Origin: Phyto melanocephala
Lineage: Eukaryota > Arthropoda > Insecta > Diptera > Rhinophoridae
Assembly (NCBI GenBank): GCA_941918925.1
Contig: OW799234.1
Location: 66,555,543-66,619,542, forward strand
Direction: 5' to 3'
Length of the DNA: 64,000 bases
Of the stretch, positions 34,161 through 47,290 are shown piece by piece; positions within the stretch are counted from its first letter, which is position 1, and each line of letters begins with the position of its first letter. A program made the position numbers and the translations under genes. The notes below the pieces were generated by a model. The model searched no databases. It saw only the letters and a list, made by a program, of their open reading frames with translations, and had not been told where the DNA came from.

Positions 34161-34169
34161 ACAACCCCT
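34157..34169 (+). repeat. Target-site duplication, right copy
   Basis: GTAAACAACCCCT, identical to 29076-29088. Confidence 0.85.
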
Positions 34170-34226
34170 TAGAATTTTTAAATATTAAAGTAAACATTCA
34201 AATAAAAATACTTCTTATTTTATATA

Positions 34227-34432
34227 CAAGGCTTACTTATTTATTAGGTAATCCCAGTTTAGAGAACTTTTTTTGTTATAATTTTTATATATAAAGTTTG
34301 ACAATTGAAATAAATGAGGGAAGAGAGAAAATTGCTTTTATCTATTGACTTTGAAAGCTGAAATTTAAAATAGGTGAAGAAAAAAAAAATAGCTGACGAA
34401 ACATGACTGCCTGATAAATAAATATGCCTTGT
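34227..34432. repeat. MITE with AAGGC ends
   Basis: Left CAAGGCTTACTTATTTATTA and right GATAAATAAATATGCCTTG are imperfect inverted repeats. The interior contains an AATAGCTGACGAAACATG part related to the CAGCTGATTATT elements at 11080 and 45700. No clear target duplication. Confidence 0.65.
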
Positions 34433-35381
34433 TTTCAAAACCATGTATATTTTTTTAAGAATATTTTTGTGTTTTTAAAACAAAATAATACATTTTTTCC
34501 AAGATAAGTTTAAAAATTGTACACAAATTCTGCATAGTTCTCAATCTGAAAGTAAATATTTATTATGTTTTTTTATAATGAGAATTCTAAACAAGGTGTA
34601 TCCGTACTTTTAAATTTCAAAGGAAATATTTTAATACCTTTTTAATAACTATTTGTTTTTTTAATGTCAACTTGCTAATTATTTTTAAATTTGAAAATGC
34701 TGTAATTTTATAAAAATCCCAAAGTTGTTATTATACCAGTTTGTCCATTTTTTTGCACATTCATTTTTGAAATGCAAAACTAATAACTTTAAAATTTTTA
34801 CACTAACTAAGCAAATGTATTTTTATTTAAATTTTATTTTTTAATTTTTATTATTACAGATCTTTAAATATGAGTTTTAGACGTACATATTTATTTATTT
34901 ATTATTTTTATTATATTTTTCACCTTCATCATCATTATTAAATAATGTTTTTTAATTTTTTTATTTGTTTTTTTCGCTTTAAAAAATAAAAAAGGTATAA
35001 ATGTGAGATTTTTTTTTTGTTTCTTACCGTTTTAAATATTTAATTATTAATTGTATTTAATGTAAAAAGACCCTTAAAAAAATATTTCTTTACATACATA
35101 TGTATGCATGTAGAGTACATATGTATGTATGTACATATGTATGTATGTGCATATGTATGTATGTATGTATGTACATATGTGATTTTTTTCTTGTTTCTTA
35201 CCATTTTAAATATTTAATTATTATTTAATGTAAAAATACATATTGTATGTATACATACATATATGTTTATACATATGTATCTATGTAATGTATGAACATA
35301 TGTATGTTGCATGTTGAACAGGGAGAATATGCAACATACAGTTAATGTATGCAATGGTTTATTAATATTACTTAATATACA
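34433..35381. repeat. AT-rich DNA with ATGT/ACAT microsatellite
   Basis: No gene. From about 35090 to 35330 there are runs of ATGT, TACA and ACATATGT that form a simple-repeat tract typical of fly intergenic DNA. Confidence 0.7.
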
Positions 35382-36091
35382 TCTATATATATAAAAGTGA
35401 AACTCTGTGTATGTGTGTGTGTGTGTTAGCTATAGACTCCGAAACTGTAAAACCGATCGGACTCAAACTTCGGCAAGTTGTTGTACACATACCAGGGAGT
35501 GTTTATGGGTGGAAAAAAGTGGCATTTTAAGCTACTTGCACATGACCGATTTTTCTGAAATTTTGCACACATATCGAGCTCTCATGACTAAATAATTTCG
35601 TGATAACAAAAGTGGGCCCCTAAAAAAGTTTTAATTTTGAGTTACTTGCACTGGACCGATGTTTCTGAAACTTTGCACACATATTGAGCTGTCATGACTT
35701 TATAATTTCGTGATAAAAAAAGTGGGCGGGCCACGCCCATAAAAAAAAGTTATAATTTTGAGGTACTTGCACTGGACCGATTTTTCTGAAACTTTGCACA
35801 CACATTGAGCTGTTATGACTTTACAATTTCGTGATTAGAAAAGTGGGCAGTGCCACGCCCATAAAAAAAAGTTATCACTTTTCAGCTACTTAAGTATCAC
35901 CGATTTTTCTGAAACTTTTCACACACATATTGAGCTGGCATGACTATACAGTTTCGTAATTAGAAAAGTGGACAGTGCCACGCTCATAAAAAAAATTATA
36001 ATTTTTAGCCTTGCACTTGATATTCGATTAAACTTCAGAATGCGATTAAAATTCATGAAGGAGCGTAGCAACGCGCGCCGGGATTAACTAG
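35382..36091 (+). mobile_element. Non-autonomous Helitron with four internal repeat units
   Basis: Starts TCTATATATATAAAAGTG after A (35381) and ends AACTAG before T (36092), the exact A-TC...CTAG-T pattern of Helitrons. Just inside the 3' end GGAGCGTAGCAACGCGCGCC can form the required hairpin, 11 bases before CTAG. The interior holds about four units of 110-122 bp with TTTCTGAAACTTTGCACACA and AGTGGGC.G.GCCACGCCCAT. Non-coding. Confidence 0.9.
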
Positions 36092-37223
36092 TAATTATAT
36101 AAAAATAACATTAGTTTAACTTTATAGTGTAAAACAAAAAAATTAAATAGTTTTCGAATATATTTTACTATAAATTTTTTTTTTTTCAAATTTAAATACA
36201 TATGTATGTACATATGTATGAACATATAGGTATACTACATATTTGTACAAATTAAAAAATGTTTATTTTTTTAACAAATAATTTTTCGTATTTTGATTAG
36301 ATTAAATGCGTAAAGTTTTTAAAGAAATATTTATTGTGGGACACTATAATTTAATTCTATCCCCCATACCTAAACAAGAGCGTTGAGCGTCAAGCGTTGG
36401 AGTTTTACATGTGTTTTGTTTTTGTTACAATAACAAAATACATGCAAAATTGGGCCTATGTGGTAAGTATACAAAATCGTACATACATACAAATTATGTA
36501 TGCACATATATACATTCATAACACTATGCAGATACATACGAGACGACATTAGTAGTGGCATGTGTTTCTGTCTAAACGAATTAATACAGCAAACATAGTA
36601 AACATCGATACAGACAATGAAACATAAAGTATAACACATCCTAATGTTTCTACTAATGTTGCTTCGTCTGTAGCCAGCATTAAATTAACTATGATAATAA
36701 AACTGTATCGGAAATGAACGCTTAAAAGTTTAGTGCAGAAGAACATATATAAGTATGTAAGTATGTAGTATGCACACAAAATATGTTGTTTTATTTGAAT
36801 AAGGTAATTTCATAGTCATCGGTGTACATAATAAAATAAAAAATCTATGGGAACCTATGGACCAATTCTAAATAAGTTTTACCACTTGCAATAATTAAGT
36901 ATTTGGGGCAAATCAACTATACCTTTGCGTCAATGCAGCGCACAAAACCCTAAAATTTTATTACAAACGAGTAACCTTAACTTTAATATGTATGTCTTTT
37001 TACATCGTTTTCTATTCATCTAATATAAACTTTTGGAATAGGGTGCAGCTTATGAATAAATTCGCAAAAAAACTATGAGCAGATTGTTATAATCACATAC
37101 TTTCTTTAAATGAATAAAGCCTATGATCTCCATTGACACACTAACGTGAAAATTATTACATTTTTATTAAAAACCGAAGTACTTCGTCAGTAAATGAAAC
37201 CCTTTCAAAATAATATTCATTCA
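36092..37223. other. Intergenic AT-rich DNA
   Basis: No gene, but short ATGT-type microsatellites at about 36190-36230 and 36480-36540. Short open frames are within simple repeats. Confidence 0.4.
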
Positions 37224-37224
37224 G

Positions 37225-37355
37225 GGGCTCAATTCTCGTTCTGTGAAACTGTGAAATGAAAAAGTTTTTGTATAGCAAAGGGTATGGTGGCACCATATGA
37301 TATTACACACAAAAACTTTTCATTTCATAGTTTCATAGAACGAGAATTGATACCC
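37225..37355 (+). repeat. Fold-back MITE, copy 1
   Basis: GGGGCTCAATTCTCGTTCTG at the left and the complementary AACGAGAATTGATACCC at the right give a hairpin of nearly the whole element. The centre contains GGTATGGTGGCACCATATGA. Copies at 41291-41422 (opposite strand) and 52382-52514. Confidence 0.8.
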
Positions 37356-37918
37356 AGGTATATGATGAAAAACGATTTAGACATAAAACCTATTTGAAGA
37401 CGATAAAAGGTGTGATGTGTTTGCTACAGTTCGTTTTGCCAATAAATTTTAGAATTGTTGTCAATGATATTTATATTTTATCTTCAAGCAAGCTTTTTAG
37501 AAGTCAATAGTTTGATACTGGTTTAAAAATGATTCTCAAAATCTATTGGAATTGATAATTCCTTTTCGAAACGGTCGGTTTCCATCACACACCTAATTGT
37601 AAAATTTTATATCAAACAAAATTAAGCTTTCGACGGATTTTATTATTTTTTAAATTGGAAGTAAATCGTATCAAGTTTTAGTTGCAGCTGATAGAAATAT
37701 AAAATGCACAATATCAAAACTTTGTTTCTAACGTACATATATCATAAAGAAACGTTCAATTGTTACTAAAGAAAATAATAAAAGGCTTTACATATTTTGA
37801 TGCCTTAGGTGACACGCCTACATTCCGCACTAAGTAAATAATTATTATTTGAACTTATTGTGGCTGGCTATCGAATTTTTCTTTGACTAACGAACAGCGA
37901 ATGTTAAATTCATATTAT
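37356..37918. other. Intergenic AT-rich DNA
   Basis: Nothing recognisable. Confidence 0.3.
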
Positions 37919-38123
37919 CAGGCATGTTTTGACACTCGCCAAACTTTTTTCTGCATGTTCTGTAGTTCACGCGTTTTGCTGCTGGTGATTTGTTATTTTC
38001 CAAACATAAATTGCGAGTTGAAGTCTCAGAAGTTTTTGCGATTGTAAACTACAGAACATCAATTATGTGATTTTAACTCGCAATGCAAATGTCAAGCGTG
38101 ATAAATATGTCAGAACATACCTG
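37919..38123. repeat. Fold-back MITE with CAGG...CCTG ends
   Basis: Left CAGGCATGTTTTGACACTCG pairs with the right-hand CATGTCAGAACATACCTG-like end; interior arms include TGTAGTTCACGCG and GTAAACTACAGAACA. No target duplication could be read. A relative is at 10234-10416. Confidence 0.65.
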
Positions 38124-38956
38124 TATGAGTAAGCAACGCTTTTGATATTTTCGTTGTGCGTCGAAATTTATTATAGAATAGAGTTTTGCTTTTTATTTTT
38201 TAAATCATTATAAATTTGATAACAGCTGATATAAATATAATATTGTAATTAATTTAAAAGAATAAAACTTATAGTAGCGAAAATTTGTATGTTCTTTCCA
38301 TCACAGTCGATGATTGAATACCACTCATAAGGACCTTATTATTCGGGAAACTATAAAGCATTTCTCAAATTTTATTATAGTTTATCTTGTTATAAGTCTT
38401 CATAGATAGTCTAGTCAGGAATGGAAGAGAAAAATTAAAATTCAAAATTTTCGATCTTCTAGGTGGAGGGGCTCCACACTATTTTAATGCATTTTAAGAG
38501 ACTAGAACTCCCACTAAACTGTCACTGTTGAACAGGCTGCAACATCTTTTTGTCATCGTCCAACTCTAAAAGAGATTAGAATCTCGAAGATAAGATGTGA
38601 TTTCTATAACATTTGATGAATTTATATCATATACATGCATATGTATAATGACGATAAACTTGTTTTTTGCAGGGCGGGGTGGTTTGGATTTTTTTTAAGG
38701 GATACATACTCACTGTCTTTGAAGTGTTTGGTAGGTAAGCAAAACCAAGCTAACTTATAGAAATAAAAATATAATTCAGAGAATACTTACTATAATTTCT
38801 ATTGAGAAAAAAAAAATACATTGTATGAATATCTTAATTAAATATAAAAAATGCCCAGTAAGTTTAAAATTTATTTAAAATTTCGTAAGATTTGAAACTC
38901 TTTGAAAAGGGTCTATAAACAAAAAATTTTAATTTTTTTCCTTAATATATGAAATA
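38124..38956. other. Intergenic AT-rich DNA
   Basis: No gene or repeat was identified. Confidence 0.3.
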
Positions 38957-39060
38957 CTAGCTGACCCGGCGAACTTCGTACCGTCCTATAATCAAGAAAT
39001 ATCTGTTACCTTTTTATCTGAATTAAGTTAATTTCTTTATTAAGTATTGCTGTTGATATA
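38957..39060 (-). mobile_element. Helitron 3' terminus
   Basis: The plus-strand ACTAGCTGACCCGGCGAACT is the reverse complement of a Helitron 3' end (CTAG then T, after a GC-rich CCGGGT segment). It resembles the terminus at 12786 (CTAGCTGA). The corresponding 5' end was not found to the right, so the extent is uncertain. Confidence 0.55.
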
Positions 39061-41290
39061 TTAATAAATCAAAATTATTCCAAAAACAAAGTGTTTATTA
39101 TTCTAAAGCTTTATGATACACAATATTCTTAGTTTTATTTTCTGGCTCGTGTATAAATTGAGTTGTTGGTATTCTTTTGTAAAACTATCAAAATGGTCTA
39201 TCAAAAGTTTCCAACACTATAATAATTTGACTAACCTTGTTGAACAAACACTTCAGAAAAAACACACAGTACTAATTATCCTGTAGAAACCAATGTGAAA
39301 AGTACACTGGTTAAGTACAATAATTTGTTAGAAATAGTCCGAATATATTAAAATTTCAAACAACAAACTCACTATTAGAAAAATCTTCTATTTTATATTT
39401 CTTTTTTTGTTTTCAAACACTCCACTTCAGTTCCATTTCAACAAGATATAAAAGAAAAGAAAACACCAAAGATTAATATATTTTTAATAAATAAAAATTA
39501 TATATGTATGTAGTATATACTGAATACAGTGAAAAATTTAAAGTTATAATAAAAATACAACAAACAACCTTAAATCATAATAGAGAAAATTATGAAGAAA
39601 AAAAAACAAATAAATTAACACTAAATAATAGATAACACATTTACATAAGGATGATAATTATTTTTTTTTATAAATGTATATATGATTCTTATTTTTTTAA
39701 TTGTTTGTATAATGCATAGAAAAATTTGATAAATAATGTAATAGTTTATCAATTGCAAAAAAAGTAAAAAAAAATATGTATAATATACTAAATGCAAATA
39801 ATTTATTTGTTTTAAATAAAACGAAAATATAATTCATTAAATTAAACATTTATTAGTTAAGGTTTTTGTTTAAAAAGTAACTTAAATTAATATGGCTTAA
39901 TTTTTTTATAAAAAAAACCAAATGTTTTATTTATGTTAGGGAAAATAACTAGGGCAAAGAAATCGTAAAAGATGGGAACTATGCTCTTCTTTGTGTAAAC
40001 AAAAGTTTTAACGTCACCAATTTCAGTATTGCGAAAGTATAGTTTTATTTTCAAACATAGAAACAACTATGTAAAATATATTTTCACACTAAACTTTGCT
40101 CTTTGTAAAAATGTGTAAAATTTCGCTTAAAATGTTTAAAAGCATTAGCAATCTTTAAAAAAAAATTTTTTATACGTGAAAAAATTACCAATTATCTTGC
40201 TGAGTGATACCCTTTTTCCCGGTATTTTTTTTAATGGCGTAAAAGTAAAGTAACGCTTGTTTAACATTGCTTATTTATATATTGACTAAAAGGGCTTTAC
40301 AAAATTGATCGTGACAAATAAAATGAAACACAATAAGAATATTAAAATTGCTCTTATTTTATCCAAATTAATGTATAACATTTCGATATTTAGAGATATC
40401 ACATAATGTCCATGCAATTTCAAAAATGTTAATAGTATAAAACAATGCATATATCTACTAAATACCTTTAATTTGGTACTAAATTTATCGGCAACAGTAA
40501 GTAAATGTGTATTTGTTACACAAAAAATACAGGGTCAGCAGAAATAAGGCAACAATTCTTGTTAGAAAATAAAACGGTGTAAGATTGATGACGTTAATAC
40601 CATTACTATACATACAAATTTTATTGTACCACATACATACATATGTACATATGCTTATATATTATAAGTGTGTTTATAAAGGGCCTTCACTTCTAGTTGA
40701 TAAATGCTGTATGTTTACTGTAAACGTGAGATTTTATTTCAATTACTACAATGTTTGAATAAGCGATTGGGGTTGATAGTTTTTAGTATGCAAATCGTAA
40801 AACAAAACAAAAAAATAAATAAAGGCACACATACTAGAAAAAATAACTGAAAATAAGAGTTACACATTAACCCATTTTAAACGGTAGCAACTTTTTTTTT
40901 ATAAAAATATAAAAAAAAATTCTACGTTTTCAAAATCTTAAAGACCTTAATTCCTTGTTATAGAATCGAAAACCTAAAATATTTGTATATTGCCTTTCGA
41001 ATAAATATTTTATGTTATTTAACTTGTTCTGTTTAAATAGTACAAAATTTATTAATTTTAAAAGCTTTTGTTTTATTGGTTGTTGGGTTTAAGCTGGTCT
41101 ATATGCATTTAATAAATAAAATTGTTGGTTGGGTTTATGAGGAAGCTTTTACTTTTGTTTCTGGTTTTATTTAGAATTCTCATATTGTTTATGCAAATTT
41201 TAAATAAAGCTTGTAACTTTTTCATAAATTTTGTGGTTTAAAGGTCTACTGATGATCTGGCATAAACACCAGTGAAATGCATATTGACCA
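39061..41290. other. Intergenic AT-rich DNA
   Basis: No gene was found. There are long A and T runs and short ACATAT repeats at 40620-40650. Confidence 0.4.
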
Positions 41291-41422
41291 GGGTATCAAT
41301 TCTCGTTCTATGAAACTATGAAATGAAAAGTTTTTGTGTGTAATATCATATGGTGCCACCATACCCTCTGCTATGCAAAAACTTTTTCATTTCACAGTTT
41401 CACAGAACGAGAATTGAGCCCC
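41291..41422 (-). repeat. Fold-back MITE, copy 2
   Basis: Same family as 37225, inverted: starts GGGTATCAATTCTCGTTCTA and ends GAACGAGAATTGAGCCCC. Confidence 0.8.
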
Positions 41423-41909
41423 AGCTTAAAACCAACAACCAAAAATTTTGAAAACTATTGGAAGAATATCCTAAATAATTAGTAAATTTTAAAAACTGTT
41501 ACACATACATATGTATGTATCAATAATAAATACGCATAACTTGTGTCGTTTTTTGTTTTAAATATATATGTACATATGTCAAACATTTATTTAAATTGGT
41601 TAAATATTTAGCTCCCAACATCAATGTTAACATATTTAGAAAAAAATAATAAATCAGGAAGTTATTTATTATTTCAAATCAAATTAAAATTATACTTTTT
41701 CAGAAAAGTTTGTTTTGTTAGTAAAATTGTTTTTTTTTTTTCAATAAATTAAACATTTGTCAAAAGATAATTGTATGTTATGTAGGTTTAAGCTAATCAC
41801 TGGTTTTTAAAGGATTAAGGTGTTGTTTGTTAGGTTTAAGCTAGTCACTAGCCAAAAACGAAATATTTGAAATTCGCAATCACTTATGTAAGTTTTATGT
41901 ACGTATAAC

Positions 41910-42258
41910 GGGAGTGCCACATAATTTCCAAAATCAAAATCTCCAAACACAAAATCCCCAAGAAAAAAAAACCAAATCAAAATCCACAAATATGAATTAA
42001 TATTAATTAATTTCAAACTGAACTACTTTTATAACGAAATATTTTTTTTTCTTTATTGTTATATATTTTAGTTTAGTACTATTAATGACATACCTATTTA
42101 TAATTTGTGAATTTATCGTACAATTTGTTTTGATTTTTAACTTCAGAAATAATGCCAAACACAAAAACCGCGCGCGATTTTTAACCTAATTTTATATTTT
42201 ACACAGAAAATGATAAAGTGTTTGGGGATTTTGATTTTGGCAATTATGTGGTACACCC
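41910..42258. repeat. 349-bp MITE with 9-bp duplication
   Basis: The left end GGGAGTGCCACATAATTTCC and the right end, reading GGGTGTACCACATAATTGCC on the other strand, are inverted. Both continue into CCAAAATCAAAATC.CC. ACGTATAAC lies directly on both sides (41901-41909 and 42259-42267). The 9-bp duplication and GGG start fit a Merlin-like or Mutator-like element. Confidence 0.8.
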
Positions 42259-42267
42259 ACGTATAAC

Positions 42268-45200
42268 TACTAACATGGTGTAAAATGTATTAAAATTATT
42301 TTACTTTTTATTTTTAAATTATTCCATTCAATTTTGTAATTAAACATTTGTTTAAGTTGCTTGTAAATGAAATAGTACACATTTAACCAAAAAAAAAAAG
42401 TTATTTAATAAAAGCTTTTTTTTAATATATCATAGTAAATATATTGTGGGATGACAAATTATGAACTTGTATATAAATATATAAGTTAAAAAAGATTAAT
42501 AAAATTCAGCATTTGAAGAGTTTTTAAAATAACTGCGTTATTGATGTCCGCCAGAATCCCATTTTGTCAAAAAAAAAAAGTTTTTAAAAAAGTAATTTTT
42601 AAAGGGTACCAATAAATGTACTATGTTTAAAATAGGTTAATAGTGCATAGCGATTTACCTCTATATTAAACTAATTAAGTGTGTTGTTGATTTTATACTT
42701 TTTACGTTTTTTATTTTATTTTATATTTTTAGTTATCTATACTAAAAGGGGAAATGGATGTTTTTGTAGCATAATACATGAGATTTGATTTTAACCCAAA
42801 TTAAAAACGAAGACTAAAAAAAGAATCAAATAATAAAAAAAAAAAAGAAATACATAAACAATGTTAAGAGAAATATGTTAATATGCATGTTATGTTATCA
42901 TTTATAAGTATGTATGTTAAATGTGATGTATTTAAAACATTTTATTTTTGTTTGATTTTAAATTATGTAAATTCTGATGATTTTTTCACATATTCTTTTT
43001 TCTCCTACTATACTCACTTATTATTAAATTTTTATGTATATTTTCAATTTCTTTCTTTTTAATTTTTTTTTATATAAATTTAGTTACGTTTAGTTTTTGT
43101 TTTAATTTTTATTTTTTATACTTATTTTTTAATAAGGATTTTTATGCATATATAAAATTTTTTTATATTTTTTATTTTTAGAAATTAAAGACCTTAAATA
43201 CGAAATGTTTTTGTTTTTATGTTTATAAAGTTGTAGTGTATGGTTTTGTTGTAATTTATTATTAAAATTAAATGTTATTATATTAATAAATTGTTTTGGT
43301 TTAATTTGTATATAAGAGACTTAATAAATTTATTATTCATTGTTATTTGTTGAAGTGGTTTATTAGGATTTTTATTTAAATAAACTTGCTGTGGTTTTGT
43401 AAATGCTTTATCTTGTTTTTTTTTTGTATTATTTTATTATAATTTTGGTTCTGTGTTAAGAATGTAATTTGTATATAAAAAGAAATTAAAAAGATGACGT
43501 TTTGCTTAATGATAATAATTTTAAATGGTATAAAATTAATAGTTTATTTATTTCTGTAGCTGCTATAATTAAGAAAAATTTTATAAAAATAAACAAATTC
43601 AATTGAAATTATCTACGCTAAGAAAAAATATTTTTTTTTATAATTTGCAGTTCTAAATTCATTAAGAATGACGATTTGATTACTTTTATAGTTAATTTTA
43701 ATTTAAAATACACTCAGCAAAAAATAACAAAGCGACCGTGTAAACTTTGTTTAAAGTAAAAGTTTTTATTATAGAAAAGAATATTTTTTTTTTAATTTAA
43801 CCGAAATTTAATCCAAATGCTTCCGTGTTTTTTCACTAGTTTTTTTTTTAAATTCTTCTTTTAATTTTTTTTTGGGAGACTGACTGCCAAACTGTTTACG
43901 TACTCACGGCCCCCATTACCGTAAGAGTTCTATTATACATAGTACCATTCATGTCACACATTACGGCTTCATTTAGTATAGTCCAACTAATTCATTATTT
44001 TTCCACATTTCTCAACGTCTAACTGTTTTCATATTGTGCGAATTTCGAATTTATATTTTGTCCAACATGTCTTTTATTTTACATATCGTCTCTAAAATTT
44101 AGGAATAAAATACAAAAATGGGAAATTTGGTAACCAAAATACAGAAAACTCATCGTTTTTATAAGCAAAATTTTTTTAATATCTTTATATAGACAGAAAT
44201 ATTTATATTACTATACAAGTATTATTGGCCTAGCAGGTCTTTAGTGTATTGAATCCAAATAAAAAATAATTGTGTTTAAAAACGACAATATAGTCCCACG
44301 TCTTCTTAGATTTTTATTTGTTGTTAGTCTTTGATAATATCCAGTAAAAATTTGTTAAACTTGTAGTGAAAAGAAATTTACATTGCTGCTTCACATTTGA
44401 ATAAAAGTTTGAACAGGGTTCTTTAATAAAGTTTTTTCAAAGAAACATTTCTAAGGGAAAATGAAAGCATTAAAAGTTTAAAATTTTTTTAAAGTTTGAA
44501 TAATTTGCAACATATTTCAATTATATCTCATTTTATATATTAGTTAAATATCCCTTGTAGGGAATGTGTAAAAACTAAGAATATGTTACTTATATATAGA
44601 AAAAATACACTGTCAGCTTTTATATATTTTTTACTGAGCGCCTAATACCGAATATTTGATATTTGTTAGGGGTGGGTATTTATGTAAGTCAGTAGGTGAG
44701 TGTAGGTATGTATATATGCAATGATCGTTATTGATTATTTTTTGTTTTTCTTTATTTAGGCAAACTTACTTATGCTCCTTTTTTGTTGAATATATATTTT
44801 TTTTATTATAATTATTTATTTATATTTATAAATTTTCCTTTTTTATCATAAATTTCCTATAATTTTTTTTTTTTTTATATACGTTCTTCTCAAGTATATT
44901 TTGGTTGTTTGTGTGTGTGTTTCTAAAAATTATTTACTTTCGGTTTTGTTTTTTATTTTTGTGTTTGTTTTTTTACCACTTTATTCTATTATGTATTTTA
45001 TAAATAATTATTTAATGTATTTTATTTTTAAGTTAATTATGTATTTATGTATATAAATTATATAGTGTTTATGTATGAATGCCGGTTTTGTATGTAGTAG
45101 TTAAAAACTCATGTATGTATGTATGGTATAAACTCAGTGCGTGTAAATTGCGCGTGTTATTACGTTTGTGTAATTATTATTTTTACAAATTTTTAAATAT

Positions 45201-47290
45201 AAAGACGTTAAGTTTATGTGTTGAAAGCTTAGCTTGAGGACACAACTCTTATGCGTTCATGTCTCGTTAGTAGTATGTCTGTATTTTTAAAAAGGACGCT
45301 GCTTTAAAAAATAAAAAAAAAATTATTGGATTTCTTTAATTTCTTTAACATACAATAATTTTTTTAGTTACAAGCAAAAGAATGTAGTAAGCATATTAAA
45401 GAGCTAATTGAGATGTTCAATAAGTTTTTTTGTTGTTTAGAGAAGTATAAAATCCAGACATGCACAAGTAAATCTATTTAGCTTCAAAATTACTCTTGGA
45501 AAATTGTAGATGTGTGATAATTTTTTTATTATTAAGTTAATATTGTTTTCCACGAAACAAAAGTGTAATTATATTGAAATCTAACGATTTTGCCTTTAAA
45601 AAGGTTTAGGCCCTTATTTTTAGGCATGCGATATTCGTAAGCAACTCTGTTAAAATACAATATCTGATTTTCTCAAGGCATATTTATTTATCAGATGATC
45701 TCGTAATTGTCAGCTGATTATTATTTTTTTCCTCCAATATTTTGTCGTTCGACTGTCAAACTTTAATATATAAAAAAATTTCTTTCTCTTCTCTTACTTA
45801 TTTCAATTTTTAAATTTAAAAAAAAATCTCTTCGAAATGCGATTACCAAAACAAATTAAACTAGATGCCTTAATTAATAATCTCATCAGCTGTTCGTTTC
45901 CTTATATTTAAAATTTTCATACATTACTTCTCTCTTCTGCTATAACTTACACTTTATGGGAAAGTTTTATCGAAAAATCCTCTCTGAAATGCAGTCACCT
46001 TATCTATCCCCCTGTTCAGTATTTTGAGTGAAATAAAATTTTCAATGCAGTGTTGTTTATAACAACAATGCTACGACAATTTCGAATGTATTGATTTCAC
46101 TAGAAATAAATAGCAGTGAATAAGGACTGCAATGGCAATTCCGAATTATTTAATTTCACTCGTAGCGCAGAACATTGGTGATCAAAAATATCTCCTAAGG
46201 ACATTATTTTTTACGCGAAAATACAAGCATAAAAATATATGTATTAGAATGTAGTGAAAACCATTACGGAAAATACCTATATAAAAATTTGTTCAAATAG
46301 ATTCATTCTCAATATCGCCCTTAATGGTATAATTCTCATAGTTTGTAAAGTATTTAAAATGTTTACAATAATGGTGTTTGTTATTCATGTTACAAAAGCT
46401 TGCTAGCTAGCATATCTTTCCTAGCTACGAAAAAATTCTCGATCCAACACAATTTTTAATAGACAAACTACTTTGAAAATATTTAGTTTTTTTATTTTTA
46501 ATAGTGTTTTCGTATATATAAATATGTATGTAGTTAAGAAATACTGTGTGTATGTTTATTTTTGTGGCAGATGGTCCATAAACAAACAAAAAAAACTTAT
46601 TTGGTAATGTAAATTATCCTTACATTTTAATCTTCAAGCTTACACATTAAAGATGAAGAAAAAAAAAATAAATATTAAAAAAAAACAGAAAAACAATCAT
46701 TAAATTTTTTGATTTTTTTTATAATAAAACAAGATATTGAGTATTTCTTAAGTTAAATAAGTTAACATTTGGTTTTTTATTTTATTTTTTTTAACAAGAT
46801 TTGTGCAAAATTTTAGGTAAAAATTTCCGTTATAAAAATTAGGAAAAAAAAATATATTCTTTTTTTATTTAAAAATGTTTTTAAGTAAAAGAAGTATATT
46901 TTTATTATTTAAAGCTTTTTAGATTTATATGCTGTTTGTTGCGTTAATTATAATTTAGAAAGAAATACTCAAAACTTAAGACTAGTTTTTATATTAAAAA
47001 ATAAAAAAGATACTATTTTCTTTATATAGAAATACATATATGTATATAATATATTGTTGTTTGGTTGCATATCCTTTTTTAACAAAAAAAAAAAAATAAT
47101 AATCCTCAAACCTGACTTTTGGTTGTTGTGTTGAAGTGACCACGGCATTTATTTTAATAAGTTTTTAAACTATATGTGTAGTAAGTAGTAAATAGGTTTT
47201 CACTTTGTTGTAGGCTGTTGTGTTTGTGTTGTTATGTTGTTCTTGCTGTATATAGTACTTAAATTTTAAGTTCGTATTTATTATATAGAC
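42268..47290. other. AT-rich region downstream of Gbeta13F
   Basis: About 5 kb without a coding gene. Since Gbeta13F reads leftward, the part next to 47290 is likely its 3' UTR. The stretch is dominated by A/T runs. At about 45675-46010 there are decayed CAGCTGATTATT-type MITE pieces (AAGGCATATTTATTTATCAG at 45674). Confidence 0.5.

Noticed and set aside
36370..36779. Cys/Tyr-rich minus-strand open frames
   Set aside because: They read through ATGT/ACAT microsatellite DNA and have no domain content.
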